From positions 9,151,099 to 9,215,098 of the forward strand of contig SSBO01000012.1 of NCBI GenBank assembly GCA_005281725.1: a DNA stretch of 64,000 nucleotides. Direction: 5' to 3'. A program made the translations under genes and the position numbers. The notes under the pieces were generated by a model. That model was given only the letters and a program-made list of their open reading frames with translations. It was not told where the DNA came from and did not search any database. Below, piece after piece: positions 26,701-38,536 of this stretch. The stretch comes from Wuchereria bancrofti. Its lineage: Eukaryota; Nematoda; Chromadorea; Rhabditida; Onchocercidae. The first letter of the stretch is position 1; every line of letters starts with the position of its first letter.

Positions 26701-27981
26701 TTGATGAAGAAAAGAAATTTTGAGCTAATTAAGCTATAAACTATTAAAATTCTAATATCCGGTCATAAATCACCTGATTGTTTAATGGATATGTCATTCA
26801 ATAGTAAAATAATTGATTGGATTCATTTCTTGGAAAAGGGACCTTTTTTCTACATTTAATTGAAAATTCTGAGGTTTTATGATAATTTATGTTGTAAGGT
26901 ATTCATCATATGTGAATAGTTAAGAATATTTGATTTATATTTCTTAATGCCTGAAATTATCAAAAATTTATTTCAACATATTTCGATCTTATCATTATTA
27001 TCTCATTACGACAAAGAAAGTTTGAAATAGATTTTGTTTTCTTTTTTTTAGCACTGTACTTTATGATAGCAATATTAGTAGACCAAAAATAAGAAATATT
27101 TTTTGGATCGATATACGATAGCAACATTTGCAGGCTAAAAATGAAGAAGCATCTCTTGGGCCAGCATCGGGGAATTTTTGCGAACAAGAGCGGAAAATGA
27201 CAATAACAATTGCAGCGATAGTATCATGCTTTACCGTAACACAGTTACCGTCTGCAATATTATTCCTTTACGAGAAAATAATTAGTGATGCAAAAACGGA
27301 AACATTTGCTAAAATATCTTGTATTACTAATTCTTTGGTACTTACTGGGAAAATGTTGAATGTTGTTTTATTCTGCTTAACGAGTGCTACTTTCAGGTAA
27401 ACTATAATTATAGCATTATTCTTTTTATATTTTAAATTAGCACAGATTGCTGACTTAAAAAAAGCAAATCATAGATTTGAAATCCTTTTAACTTTAACTT
27501 TTCAGTTCTTTTTTTAATGAGATATGAAATAATAAAGTGTAAAGAATTGCTTTTACTCTGAACAGCTATTATTTAGATTTAGGTTCAATTACGGACTAAT
27601 CACAATTACTTCTTTTATTCATCATTTTGTTTTATTCATTTTAAAGAGAGAAAGAAATAGAGAGGAGAGAGGGAGGAAAAAGAAAGAAAAAAGGAAAGAG
27701 AGAAGGCATGTTAGAGAGCAACGTTTAATAATTTTTCATTGCATTTTAGGCGGAAGTTATTTTCCACCATACATATTTGGTATCGAAAGTGCACTTGTCG
27801 GCAAAAGAAATATTTGCGCCATATTAATAATCTGAATCGTTCAGCTACTCAGAAGTCATCACTTTTTAGTACGATATCATTTCAAAATCAAAAATCTCAT
27901 CGATACTCCAGTAATCGGGGTTGGTCCTCGACCAAAGTGAATGATAAAAGTGAATTCATACCTGTGACAATTCGCCGTTGA
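20799..27981 (+). CDS. Class A neuropeptide-type GPCR (FMRFamide / sex-peptide-receptor-like), complete, 8 exons
   Basis: Exons are 20799-20867, 24553-24638, 24868-25047, 25298-25370, 25613-25671, 25990-26245, 27134-27396 and 27750-27981. All phases agree and give 405 aa. A short N-terminus (MKYSMKCLKN) has no signal peptide. TM1 contains IGNTLTLSVLL, TM2 LAALALADITVFVFMLP, TM3 ends SAERLLIIKFPF, TM4 is FIIITIILAFTLILTG, TM5 VIIPVFIVAFLNVYL, TM6 ITIAAIVSCFTVTQLPSAIL and TM7 LTGKMLNVVLFCLTSATFR. Extracellular loop 2 has Cys residues (SYRCAILWVCNMTQ). Departures from the rhodopsin consensus are AER for DRY, CFTxTQLP for CWxP and NVVLF for NPxxY. This set resembles nematode FRPR/DMSR/SPRR receptors. 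No Cys sits 25 residues before the TM3 Arg, where the usual disulfide partner lies. The ligand is unknown. An acceptor-like TTTTCAG 24 bases before the ATG may be a spliced-leader site. Confidence 0.9.
25709..25741. repeat. Perfect 14-bp inverted repeat (hairpin) in a GPCR intron
   Basis: CGTTTACAGTACCC at 25709-25722, loop TCGTC, and the exact reverse complement at 25728-25741. It lies in intron 5 of the GPCR gene, 38 bases past the donor, and is notably GC-richer than its surroundings. Its function is unknown. Confidence 0.9.
25782..25797. repeat. Perfect 16-bp palindrome in the same intron
   Basis: AGTTTACCGGTAAACT equals its own reverse complement and sits 40 bases past the hairpin above. 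Such a length is unlikely by chance at one place. It could be a dimeric protein site or the end of a small mobile element. Confidence 0.85.
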
Positions 27982-28154
27982 TAGTTTTAGCATCTTTTAT
28001 GGTTAAAATTAATGATTACTATAACAAACCTCTACTTAATTAAGTGTATCAAATATTAGTCTGTAAAGATATTACATGTTAAAAGTAAAAAATGTATTAA
28101 AAAAAGGAAAAGTTTCATTTCGTCTATTAATGTCGTTCTTCTTTTTTTTTGAAA

Positions 28155-28160
28155 AATAAA
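28155..28160 (+). terminator. Candidate poly(A) signal AATAAA of the GPCR gene
   Basis: Consensus hexamer about 175 bases past the GPCR stop codon at 27981. Use is inferred. Confidence 0.35.
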
Positions 28161-31100
28161 ATCACAGTCGTTCCAAATCTAAAAAAAGAAAAAAAACTTC
28201 ACTTATCATTTAAATTGATAAATAAAAATAAATTGTCTTAAAATTTCAGAAAAAAAGTGAATGAAAAATGAAAAAATTTTTTTTTCGTCTGAAATTTTAA
28301 TAATTCCTTCCATTGTTTTCTTAATCCATTCAAAAGAAAATGATGATAATTTATCTTCAAGCATAATCGATCATCATTTGCCAGAAATAAATTGAAATGC
28401 ATAATGATAAATAAATGATGATATCAATCCAGGTTTTTTTGAGGTTTTTTATCTATTTTAAACAATATAAATAAAATCAATTAATTTGAAGTAAATAAAA
28501 GCAAATGATAAATGTTGAAAATGTTAGCTAATTTATCTGATTATCAGTTTGTGATAGTAAATGGTATAACATATTTTCTAACCAAATATCTACAACCTAA
28601 CTCCTAATTCGAAATAAATCCTTTCCTTTTCCCTGTTCACTCTTTGTCCACCTTTATAATTTCTTCCACTTCTCTTTATCTAACTGTTCCCTGTTCTTTA
28701 CATCCTCAATGTCCACAAATATCTTTTCTTTTTCCTCTCCCTTTCATCGCGCTGTTTTCTTCAATCCATTTTCAACTGCAATCATTTTGCAAATAAAAAG
28801 ATTTCATATATTCCAAATTTACAAATTAACAATGAAATAATTTCCAAAAAATAAAAAGCAAAAAAGAGGAAAGAAAAAAGTCGAAAGTTTTTTTCTATTT
28901 TAATCAATGTTAAGTTTCAGGAAAAAAAACTGAATAAAAATTTTCAATCAAAAGAAAAATCTTCACTTTAATAATAAAAGAAAAATATTCTTTTTTCTCT
29001 ATAAAATGCTTCCAAATTTTTTCTAAATTGTATGAATTGTATGGAAACTAAAAATCATATCAAATAGATACTCAAAATATCATTGGATTTGTTATTTTCA
29101 TCTAATCTTTCAAATTTTTAACTTAAACATCTCCTCTTATCATTCATCCTTTTTCCCTTTTTCTCCTTCCTCTCTCTCTTTCCTTCTTTCTTCTCTTTTT
29201 TCTTTCATTGTTATTTTTTTTCAATATCATTTGCAAAAATTATTATTATTATCAAGTTTAAAACATTTTTCAACCACTTTGTTTCATATGAAAAATGAAA
29301 TCACGGATATTGCTACCACTATTTCCTCCCTCTTCTTCTATCGCCCCCTCTCTCTCTCTTTTCCTTGAATTAATACCTTTTTTTAATAAATTATCTATTT
29401 GATAAAGTAAAACTTAAATGAACTTCACCACTTTTAGTAAATTATATTGAAATCTTTAGATATAAAAAATTACACCCACTGATTGACTCATCATTTGTAA
29501 TTGTTTTCCATGAGCAATAAATTTACTCATCTCTATAAATTATCAAAAAAAAAAAAAAAAATCATGATAACAATCTTTTTATGCTATTGTTTTGCTCTCC
29601 CTTTCTCTCTCTCTCTCCGTGTGTATTTTTTTGTCCCTTTCTTCCTTTATTTCTAATCAACAAAATTTAATATTTTTTTTTCGATTACGATAATTAAATT
29701 TATCAAAATTAAAAGAATTGAAATTACCAAATGACTTTTTTATAATAGTTATTTTTTTATAATAATTAGCAAAGAAAGATATTATCATTTCAAACAAATT
29801 TTTTTGTCCAATTCAAATGATTAATTTATATCAGTGAATTAGGATGTAAACTTCACATGGTACAAAAGTACGAATGAAATTATTAATTAAAAAATTTTGA
29901 ATTAGTTATCAAATCATTACATCTCATAAAAATTCCGCAACATTTTTTCGTTTTTTTTATTTTTATTTATTTACTTTTTTTTGTAGTAACACTTTATCAT
30001 AAATAGTGCAAAAATTATTGTCATCATATAGAAAAAGTAGTTTTTTTATTTAATGTTTTTCATTTTTATTGTCAATGATTTTGTATATTTGTATTAATTA
30101 TGTAATTAAAATTAAACTATTATTTATCAGTTATTTCTTTCGTTACTATACTGAAAGAAACAACTCAAATAATTATTGCAAAATTTTTCAATATTATTTG
30201 AATTATACTAAAAGTGGGAATAACAAATAAATTTAAAAAATCGATAAATAAAATTGTGTTCATTGCTATCGACAGTTAAGTGATAAGGCATGTATGATAT
30301 ATTGAAAAAATCTAAATTGTGTTAAAATTCAGCAAAAAAAAAAGGAAGAAAAAAAAATGGGAAGATTTATTTCAATTGAGTATGTACAATTGTTGTGAAA
30401 GAATTGGTTTTAATTGATAAGTGTAATAAATTTTTGCTAAATTATCAACTTGTGCATTGATTCATACTATCGTAACTGTATAAGCTAACTGATAAAAGCA
30501 ATGATAAATGAATGAATGTGAAATCAAGAAAACAAGAAGGAACAAAAGTAGTAATGAATGGAAAAGATGAAATACTGAAATGAATTAATATAAAAATGAC
30601 ACTCTAATGTGAATAAATAAAAAGTGTAAATTAAACCAGTTTTATCAATTGAGAAATAATTCCATCATATTTAATTGATAAAAATTGGATTGTTAGATTT
30701 TTGCTAATTTGTTCATTAATTGATTTATTGTTAAATATATGCTATAATTGTATAACATAATTGTATACAATGACGCAAAATATTTTATTTAATGACTTAT
30801 TTACCATCATTTACAAATTTTTGTTCTTTTTTTTCCTCGAAAAAAAAGTTCTATGAGAATAATTTTTGTCATACATAAATATTCTGCGCAATTATTAAAA
30901 TAATACATTAAACATAATCTAATTTTATCATTTATAATCTTTTAATTAATTTCAATTCTGACTTAAATTTCTTTTTTTTGAAAATGTTAGTATAATAAAT
31001 TTTAGTCTATTTTTGTATAATTATTTTTATTTTTTAATTTTCAATGCTTGTTCAATTACAAATGATTATTTAGAGAGAAAGAGATGGAGAGAGAGAAAGG

Positions 31101-31573
31101 CAGAGAGAGAAAGCAAGGAGGAGAGAGGAAAATGAAATTTTTGAAAGATAATAATAATACACAAAAGAAAGAGAAAAAGAACAGGTTATTTTCATTTATG
31201 ACAAACCAGTAATCAATTTATTTCATATTAACTACTCCGATATTTGAGTTGCGATATGTTATTGCTATAAATATAATTGAATGCAACAAATGCGAGCTAT
31301 TATCATTTTACTTTACTAATACATTCTTTGTTATTTTATTTGTCCAATAAAATTTTTTTAATTTTTTGTGAACTTTTAGAAGTTTCTCTCTGATCTTTGC
31401 ACTTTTATCATTCATTCACTTCAAAAATATTAATATTAAGAAAACATATTAAAATTTTAAAATATCCATGAGTTAGTTTTGACCAAATAGAACTTTATAA
31501 TTATTACTATATTAGAAACTTTTATATTCTCTTCCTCCTTTTTTCTTCCCATCAGATATGTCGTTATCATTAT

Positions 31574-34500
31574 TATTATCATTATCAGCAATATCAGAAA
31601 TTCTACTTCGTTTTACTGCATATATCATTATCGTTATCAGCAATATTATCATCATCTATACCGGATATCAATAATCGTTTATACTGAAGATGTTATTATC
31701 ATTATCATAATCGTTATCCATACCGGAAACTGATGCCCTCTTTTTTTTCCTGCACATGTTGTTATCACCATTATCACCATCGTTACCAGAAATTGTTGTC
31801 CTCTTTTCTGCATCAAATACATTTATATATGTGCATTTCATATCTTTTTTTCTGTCGAAATATCTTGTTAATACAATTTTTGCAATCAATCGTGATGAAA
31901 ATTTTGGTATTTTTGATATAAAGATTAAATTTTTCAGAACAATAATTATAAGTTAGGGCACTAGATTTACAATTTTTAAATCTTCAAAATTCTTTATTAT
32001 TACTCTGCCCTAATGAGAAAACTTGATATAATTAGTAATAATAATTAATTACTACTACTAATAATAATAATAATAAAATAAATGAGTAAGCATCTAATAG
32101 GCTTAACAACTATCTGGATGAACATTTCATAAATTGTTCTAACAACTATTCTGGTAATTATAAAAAAATTTGCTAGGATAACTTTTAAAAATTTCAAATG
32201 ATATATGAATTTAATTCTTTAAACATTCCTTAATTTTGTCACGAATTATACTAAAAATAAATTATTTCAAAAAAATTTCATCATTTTACTAATGAATAAC
32301 ATCTAAAGGGTTTTTTTTTTAAAGTCGGCATTTGACATTCGTTTTTTATTCTTTTAATTGTTATTTTTTTAATTTTTTTCTTAAAAGTTTTTTGTTTAAA
32401 TCTTTCTTTTTGAAATTCAGATTTGAAATTTACACATTGAAAATTTTGAATTAACTATATAAATTTAAAAATTTTTACAGCACAAATATTTTTTTTTTAA
32501 AAACATTCTAATACTAAATATTTGTCACAATTTGAAATAATTCAACATTATTTTATCACGTGCAAAATTTTTACATAATTATGCTGTTCTTATGTTTTTT
32601 TCCTTTTTTAAAATTTTTCTTAATTTCATCATTTTAGTCTAGGTTAAATCTTAAAATTTTATTTACCACTATCACAAGTTATGTTTATTGTTATTCAAAT
32701 TTTGCTCCACTGATAAGATATGCATTAACGATAAGCGAAATTTAATTTTTATCATATTTATCATATGTACATTTGTTATTTTATTCCAGAATTCATACTT
32801 AAAAACATCGAAAATAAATTTATTGCAATACAAAATTAATTCACAATTTAGCACAGTACTTTTTGTTGAATAAATATTTGATTAAATTAATTTAGTGCCA
32901 TTCATTAAAAAAATAAATAAAATAAAATGAATTTAGCTATGACTTCTACAAATACTTCGAGTGGCATTGATAATAATCAAAAAGTTAGCATTCATTTACT
33001 GTTTTGTTACTTTTTTTTTTCCTTTTTTTGAAAGAAAACTTATTAGCAAAAATATTTTTGTATTCTAAATTGTAGGTCAAGTCAATTTTAAATTGAATTT
33101 TTGGAAGTAATTTATATATTTTAATTGTTGAAATATTTGAAGTATGAAGAAAGTATACGTCAAGCAAATGATGCATTGCGAGATTTAATGGAGCTTGTCA
33201 ACATGCCCGATTTCGAGGATCATGATGGTTGGAAACAAAAAATTTCGAATAAAAGCGATGTTGTTTATTCAAAACGCTTTAAAATGNTATTATCATTATC
33301 AGCAATATCAGAAATTCTACTTCGTTTTACTGCATATATCATTATCGTTATCAGCAATATTATCATCATCTATACCGGATATCAATAATCGTTTATACTG
33401 AAGATGTTATTATCATTATCATAATCGTTATCCATACCGGAAACTGATGCCCTCTTTTTTTTCCTGCACATGTTGTTATCACCATTATCACCATCGTTAC
33501 CAGAAATTGTTGTCCTCTTTTCTGCATCAAATACATTTATATATGTGCATTTCATATCTTTTTTTCTGTCGAAATATCTTGTTAATACAATTTTTGCAAT
33601 CAATCGTGATGAAAATTTTGGTATTTTTGATATAAAGATTAAATTTTTCAGAACAATAATTATAAGTTAGGGCACTAGATTTACAATTTTTAAATCTTCA
33701 AAATTCTTTATTATTACTCTGCCCTAATGAGAAAACTTGATATAATTAGTAATAATAATTAATTACTACTACTAATAATAATAATAATAAAATAAATGAG
33801 TAAGCATCTAATAGGCTTAACAACTATCTGGATGAACATTTCATAAATTGTTCTAACAACTATTCTGGTAATTATAAAAAAATTTGCTAGGATAACTTTT
33901 AAAAATTTCAAATGATATATGAATTTAATTCTTTAAACATTCCTTAATTTTGTCACGAATTATACTAAAAATAAATTATTTCAAAAAAATTTCATCATTT
34001 TACTAATGAATAACATCTAAAGGGTTTTTTTTTTAAAGTCGGCATTTGACATTCGTTTTTTATTCTTTTAATTGTTATTTTTTTAATTTTTTTCTTAAAA
34101 GTTTTTTGTTTAAATCTTTCTTTTTGAAATTCAGATTTGAAATTTACACATTGAAAATTTTGAATTAACTATATAAATTTAAAAATTTTTACAGCACAAA
34201 TATTTTTTTTTTAAAAACATTCTAATACTAAATATTTGTCACAATTTGAAATAATTCAACATTATTTTATCACGTGCAAAATTTTTACATAATTATGCTG
34301 TTCTTATGTTTTTTTCCTTTTTTAAAATTTTTCTTAATTTCATCATTTTAGTCTAGGTTAAATCTTAAAATTTTATTTACCACTATCACAAGTTATGTTT
34401 ATTGTTATTCAAATTTTGCTCCACTGATAAGATATGCATTAACGATAAGCGAAATTTAATTTTTATCATATTTATCATATGTACATTTGTTATTTTATTC

Positions 34501-35000
34501 CAGAATTCATACTTAAAAACATCGAAAATAAATTTATTGCAATACAAAATTAATTCACAATTTAGCACAGTACTTTTTGTTGAATAAATATTTGATTAAA
34601 TTAATTTAGTGCCATTCATTAAAAAAATAAATAAAATAAAATGAATTTAGCTATGACTTCTACAAATACTTCGAGTGGCATTGATAATAATCAAAAAGTT
34701 AGCATTCATTTACTGTTTTGTTACTTTTTTTTTTCCTTTTTTTGAAAGAAAACTTATTAGCAAAAATATTTTTGTATTCTAAATTGTAGGTCAAGTCAAT
34801 TTTAAATTGAATTTTTGGAAGTAATTTATATATTTTAATTGTTGAAATATTTGAAGTATGAAGAAAGTATACGTCAAGCAAATGATGCATTGCGAGATTT
34901 AATGGAGCTTGTCAACATGCCCGATTTCGAGGATCATGATGGTTGGAAACAAAAAATTTCGAATAAAAGCGATGTTGTTTATTCAAAACGCTTTAAAATG
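31574..35000. other. Unmerged contig overlap: 1713-bp duplicate across the N at 33287
   Basis: 31574-33286 and 33288-35000 look identical, offset 1714, separated by a single N. All open frames recur with identical translations. The left copy stops mid-exon at 'aaaatg' and the right copy runs on, as expected when overlapping contig ends were concatenated. The underlying locus is therefore probably single. Confidence 0.92.
32927..33286 (+). other. Artefactual partial copy of START-gene exons 1 and 2
   Basis: Exon 1 (32927-32983) and the first part of exon 2 (from 33143) are duplicates of 34641-34697 and 34857-35000. The copy ends at the N at 33287 with no downstream exons. It should not be counted as a second gene. 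Confidence 0.85.
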
Positions 35001-36396
35001 GGAAAAGTTTTTACTATGAGGGTAATTTCTTTTTTCTTTAATTTTAATTGCAAATTTTAAACATTTTGATTAATTAATGGGATAACGTTAGGAAATTATA
35101 CAAAATTATTTAATTTTGAAAGAAGAAAAAGAAAGGAAGATTTTTGATTACAAGAAATAATTATATGATGAAATTGTTCATTTGTTTGTTTGTTTATTTT
35201 TCCTTTTTTTAATTTTTCCTTTTTTTTTCATTCCATTTTCTTTCAGACTATTTTTAATTTCCCTCTACAACAAGCATTTATGGAACATTGGGAAAATTTT
35301 GTTGATATTACCCATTACAACAAAAATATTTCAAATGTGAAAATTGTTGCTGATCTATCATCTAACACAGATATTGTTTATGTAAATATATATGTATATT
35401 TAAATATTTTAAAATTGTTTAGAGCAAAAAGAAGAAAAAACTTCGGATTTTTAAAATAAAAATAATTAAACAAATAGTTTTACTAAAGGGATAAAAAAAT
35501 AAAACGATCGGTAATACAATATATTGATAACGAATTGATAATAAAAAAGAAATTAATGTTAAATGATAAAAATAAACAGATATATTTTTATTTATTTTTT
35601 ATTTTGAGTTTTAAATTAAAATTTTTCGTCTTGATCAATTAAAATAATATTATTTTTAGTATGCAATGAATGATATTTCAAGCATTAAGGGACGAGAATT
35701 TCTAATGTGTCGCACATTTCGTCGTGCTGATAATGAAATTATTGAAGCTGCACGAAGCATTGATCTTCCTGATTTTAAATTTAATCCGCAAAAAATACGG
35801 TTAATTGTGTTTGAGTGAAAACTTTCTTTTTTCTTTTCTCATTTCAAAAAGTTTAGTTTTTTTATTATAATATTATAAATAATTTTAAATTTTATATTAT
35901 TTATCTTTCACTTATACCATAAATCATATTTTTATGCTTATAGAAAAAATAATTTTTTTCTTAAATTTAGTGATTATGTTATTAAATATAATTTTTAAAT
36001 TTACATTATTTATCTTTTTAGCAAATTTAATTTAATTATATTTATTATCATAAATTTCATTTTTTTATATTTGTAGAGAAGAAAAATGAAACAGTTTTAA
36101 TTTAATAATTTCATCGTTAAACATAGTCTTTTTTTTAAATTATCAATTCTATAATTTACCAATTTTTATCAAATGATAATAACAATTGTAGTGGACATAT
36201 CATACTTGGCGGTGGACGTTTTCGAATTCATCCCAAAGATTCCACAAAAACAATTGTTGATTATGTGATGTGTGTGGATTTTAAAAGTCCTGATATACCA
36301 AATGTAATTATGGATGCAACACTCAGTATGCTAATTTTACAAGATGCTGAATCGATACGTAAACAAATTGAACGACTTAAGCATGATGCTGCATAA
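34641..36396 (+). CDS. StAR-related lipid-transfer (START) domain protein, complete, 6 exons or fewer
   Basis: Exons are 34641-34697, 34857-35021, 35247-35381, 35660-35799 and 36192-36396 (five clear exons), giving 233 aa with all phases in agreement. After a short Ser/Thr/Asn-rich leader (MNLAMTSTNTSSGID) nearly the whole protein is one START fold, which normally spans about 200-210 aa. Landmarks are GWKQKISNKSDVVYSKR, HWENFVDITHYNKN, DIVYYAMNDISSIKGREFLM, GHIILGGGRFRIHPKD and DYVMCVDFKSPDIPNVIMDA, then a C-terminal helix ending KHDAA. START proteins carry a sterol, phospholipid or ceramide in a deep pocket between membranes; which lipid cannot be told here. No membrane anchor or mitochondrial leader is evident, so a soluble carrier like nematode StAR-like proteins is likely. 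The acceptor before exon 2 (TTTGAAG) is weak, so the start of exon 2 is the least certain point. Confidence 0.87.
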
Positions 36397-36454
36397 CTTA
36401 TATCATATAATATAAATCATTTATTATGGTACTCATCACATTATTTTTTTAAAA

Positions 36455-36460
36455 AATAAA
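36455..36460 (+). terminator. Candidate poly(A) signal AATAAA of the START gene
   Basis: Consensus hexamer 59 bases past the stop codon, a normal distance for a nematode 3' end. Confidence 0.5.
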
Positions 36461-38145
36461 CAAGCGAATTAAAAATTTTTTTTTGCAACGTTTTATTTTA
36501 ATATTTGAAATTTATCTAAATATCAAACAAAAAGATTACAACCAATCAATGCAATGATAGATTATATTTGTTTATACATACATATTCTTTTTTTTATTTA
36601 TCTCTAAATTTTTTGAATTAACATAAAAATATTTAAATTAAGATAAAAAATATTTATTATATCAATCATAACTTTTGTTAATTTATATTACATTAAAATA
36701 AATAAGCAATATTATGTATTGTAATATTAATTAAAAGATTTATGGAAATTATGAATTAAGCATTCTAAATCAACAAATCATTTTAAATTACATTCATCAT
36801 TTATTTAAAAGAAAAAAAACAAAGGATATTTAAACAATCTTAAATTACCTGCTTGTTTTTTTTTCCATCTTTTAAAATAATTACCCATTATTTTTTTTTA
36901 AAAAAAAGAAATGTTGTTTTTGTTTTGAATGTTAAATTTTAACAGCATATTTTTTTTTCAATCACTAAATAAAAAATTCTCAACGTAAAATTATTCATCT
37001 AATATATTAATAATATTTGTTAAGCATATAATTCAATTATTTGATAATTAATTAGAATGAAAATAATTACAGTCATTATAATTACACTTTATCATTTTTT
37101 TTTTGGTAATCTGGTATACTACACCAATAAAAATGTTGTTAATCATCGTTTGTCAGTGAATACATCATACAAATGATAAATAATCAATCAAACAAACAAA
37201 CGAAATAGCATCTAATTTTATTGTTTATATTTTATTGAAGTGATAAATGCAAAATGTTATTAATCAAATGCAATTAGAGTTTTTTTCGTCATTTGATAAT
37301 ATGAATTACTGGTTAATTTCAATTTTCAACAAGAATAAATAATTTCCCTTTATCTTTCTTTTTTCTAACAGCAAAAAAAAAATTTTTTCCAATAAATATA
37401 TTGGAGTAAGTGTTAAAATGTTAAAATTTCAAAGTAACATTTGTAGAAATTGAATTAATTGAATAGATCAAATGAGATATGATTTACAAAATGACAACCA
37501 TTGTTCTCAGACACAGATTTTGTCCAACAATAAAATTCATATATCTAAGTGCACAATGTAAATGAATTTAAAATTTTAAAAGATTTTAAATTAAAAAAAA
37601 AATAGCACTTTTAATACTTCAATAAAACTTATAATAATTTTGCATCAATATTTCAAGTAAATTTGAAAGAGTCGATTTTTTTTACTTCTTATCAACCTTG
37701 TAGATGATACTGAAATTTAAGCTTTACTAACCGGCACAAATCGTTTCTAATGAAATCTTTTCGTATTTTAATAAATATTAATTAAAATAGAAAATCTTTT
37801 CTTGAAAAAAATTAATAATAAGATTTGTAATGTTGATGATTTTCATTAATATTCAACTAATTTTCGGTAATTTCATCCTGATTTGTATCGATTATTGTTA
37901 ATTAACAAATATTAGAAAAATAATATAAAATTAATCATGATAACATATAATAACTACAATTGCAATGATAGAAAAGTCAGTTTGAAAAAAAGTAAAAAAA
38001 AAAAATTAATTTTAAATATTAGATGAAATGTATTAATGGAAAGAAAATAGTTATAAAAGTAACGAATGGTAAATCATTAGTGAGCTAATCGTATTCATAT
38101 CAAATTCTTCTGCCATGTTACAGCATAAAATGTTTAAAAATGATA

Positions 38146-38536
38146 TATAATTCATTTCAACATTTTAAATATTTAATGTTTTTTAAATTTTATGAATACA
38201 AAAGAAAAATAAACTCTAATGCAGTATTTTTCGTTTTCAATTTTTCGTAATTTGTTAAATATTTCAATTACTTTCATCATTGTCATCGGTTTACATTCAC
38301 TTTCTTTTTCTTGTCGCTTTAAAAAAAAAAAAAAANNNNNNNNNNNTATAATTCATTTCAACATTTTAAATATTTAATGTTTTTTAAATTTTATGAATAC
38401 AAAAGAAAAATAAACTCTAATGCAGTATTTTTCGTTTTCAATTTTTCGTAATTTGTTAAATATTTCAATTACTTTCATCATTGTCATCGGTTTACATTCA
38501 CTTTCTTTTTCTTGTCGCTTTAAAAAAAAAAAAAAA
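38146..38536. other. Gap of 11 N (38336-38346) flanked by a 190-bp duplicated overlap
   Basis: 38146-38335 recurs as 38347-38536, offset 201. Both copies end in the same 15-base poly-A run. This is again the signature of contig ends joined without merging, so the real gap is probably zero or negative. Confidence 0.9.

Larger units (their letters stand above)
27982..34640. other. Intergenic region with pyrimidine/purine tracts and a contig overlap
   Basis: No gene recognised apart from the duplicated first exons of the START gene. CT-rich stretches lie at about 28620-28750, 29130-29220, 29320-29365 and 29590-29640, and a GA-rich stretch at about 31070-31135. Poly-A and poly-T runs are frequent. 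Open frames near 31668-31956 and their exact duplicates at 33382-33670 are by-products of a repeated 'attatcattatc' motif, not genes. Confidence 0.55.

Noticed and set aside
31574..35000. Tandem gene duplication of the START locus
   Set aside because: The copies look identical and meet at a single N, and the left copy stops mid-exon. This fits unmerged contig ends better than a biological duplication.
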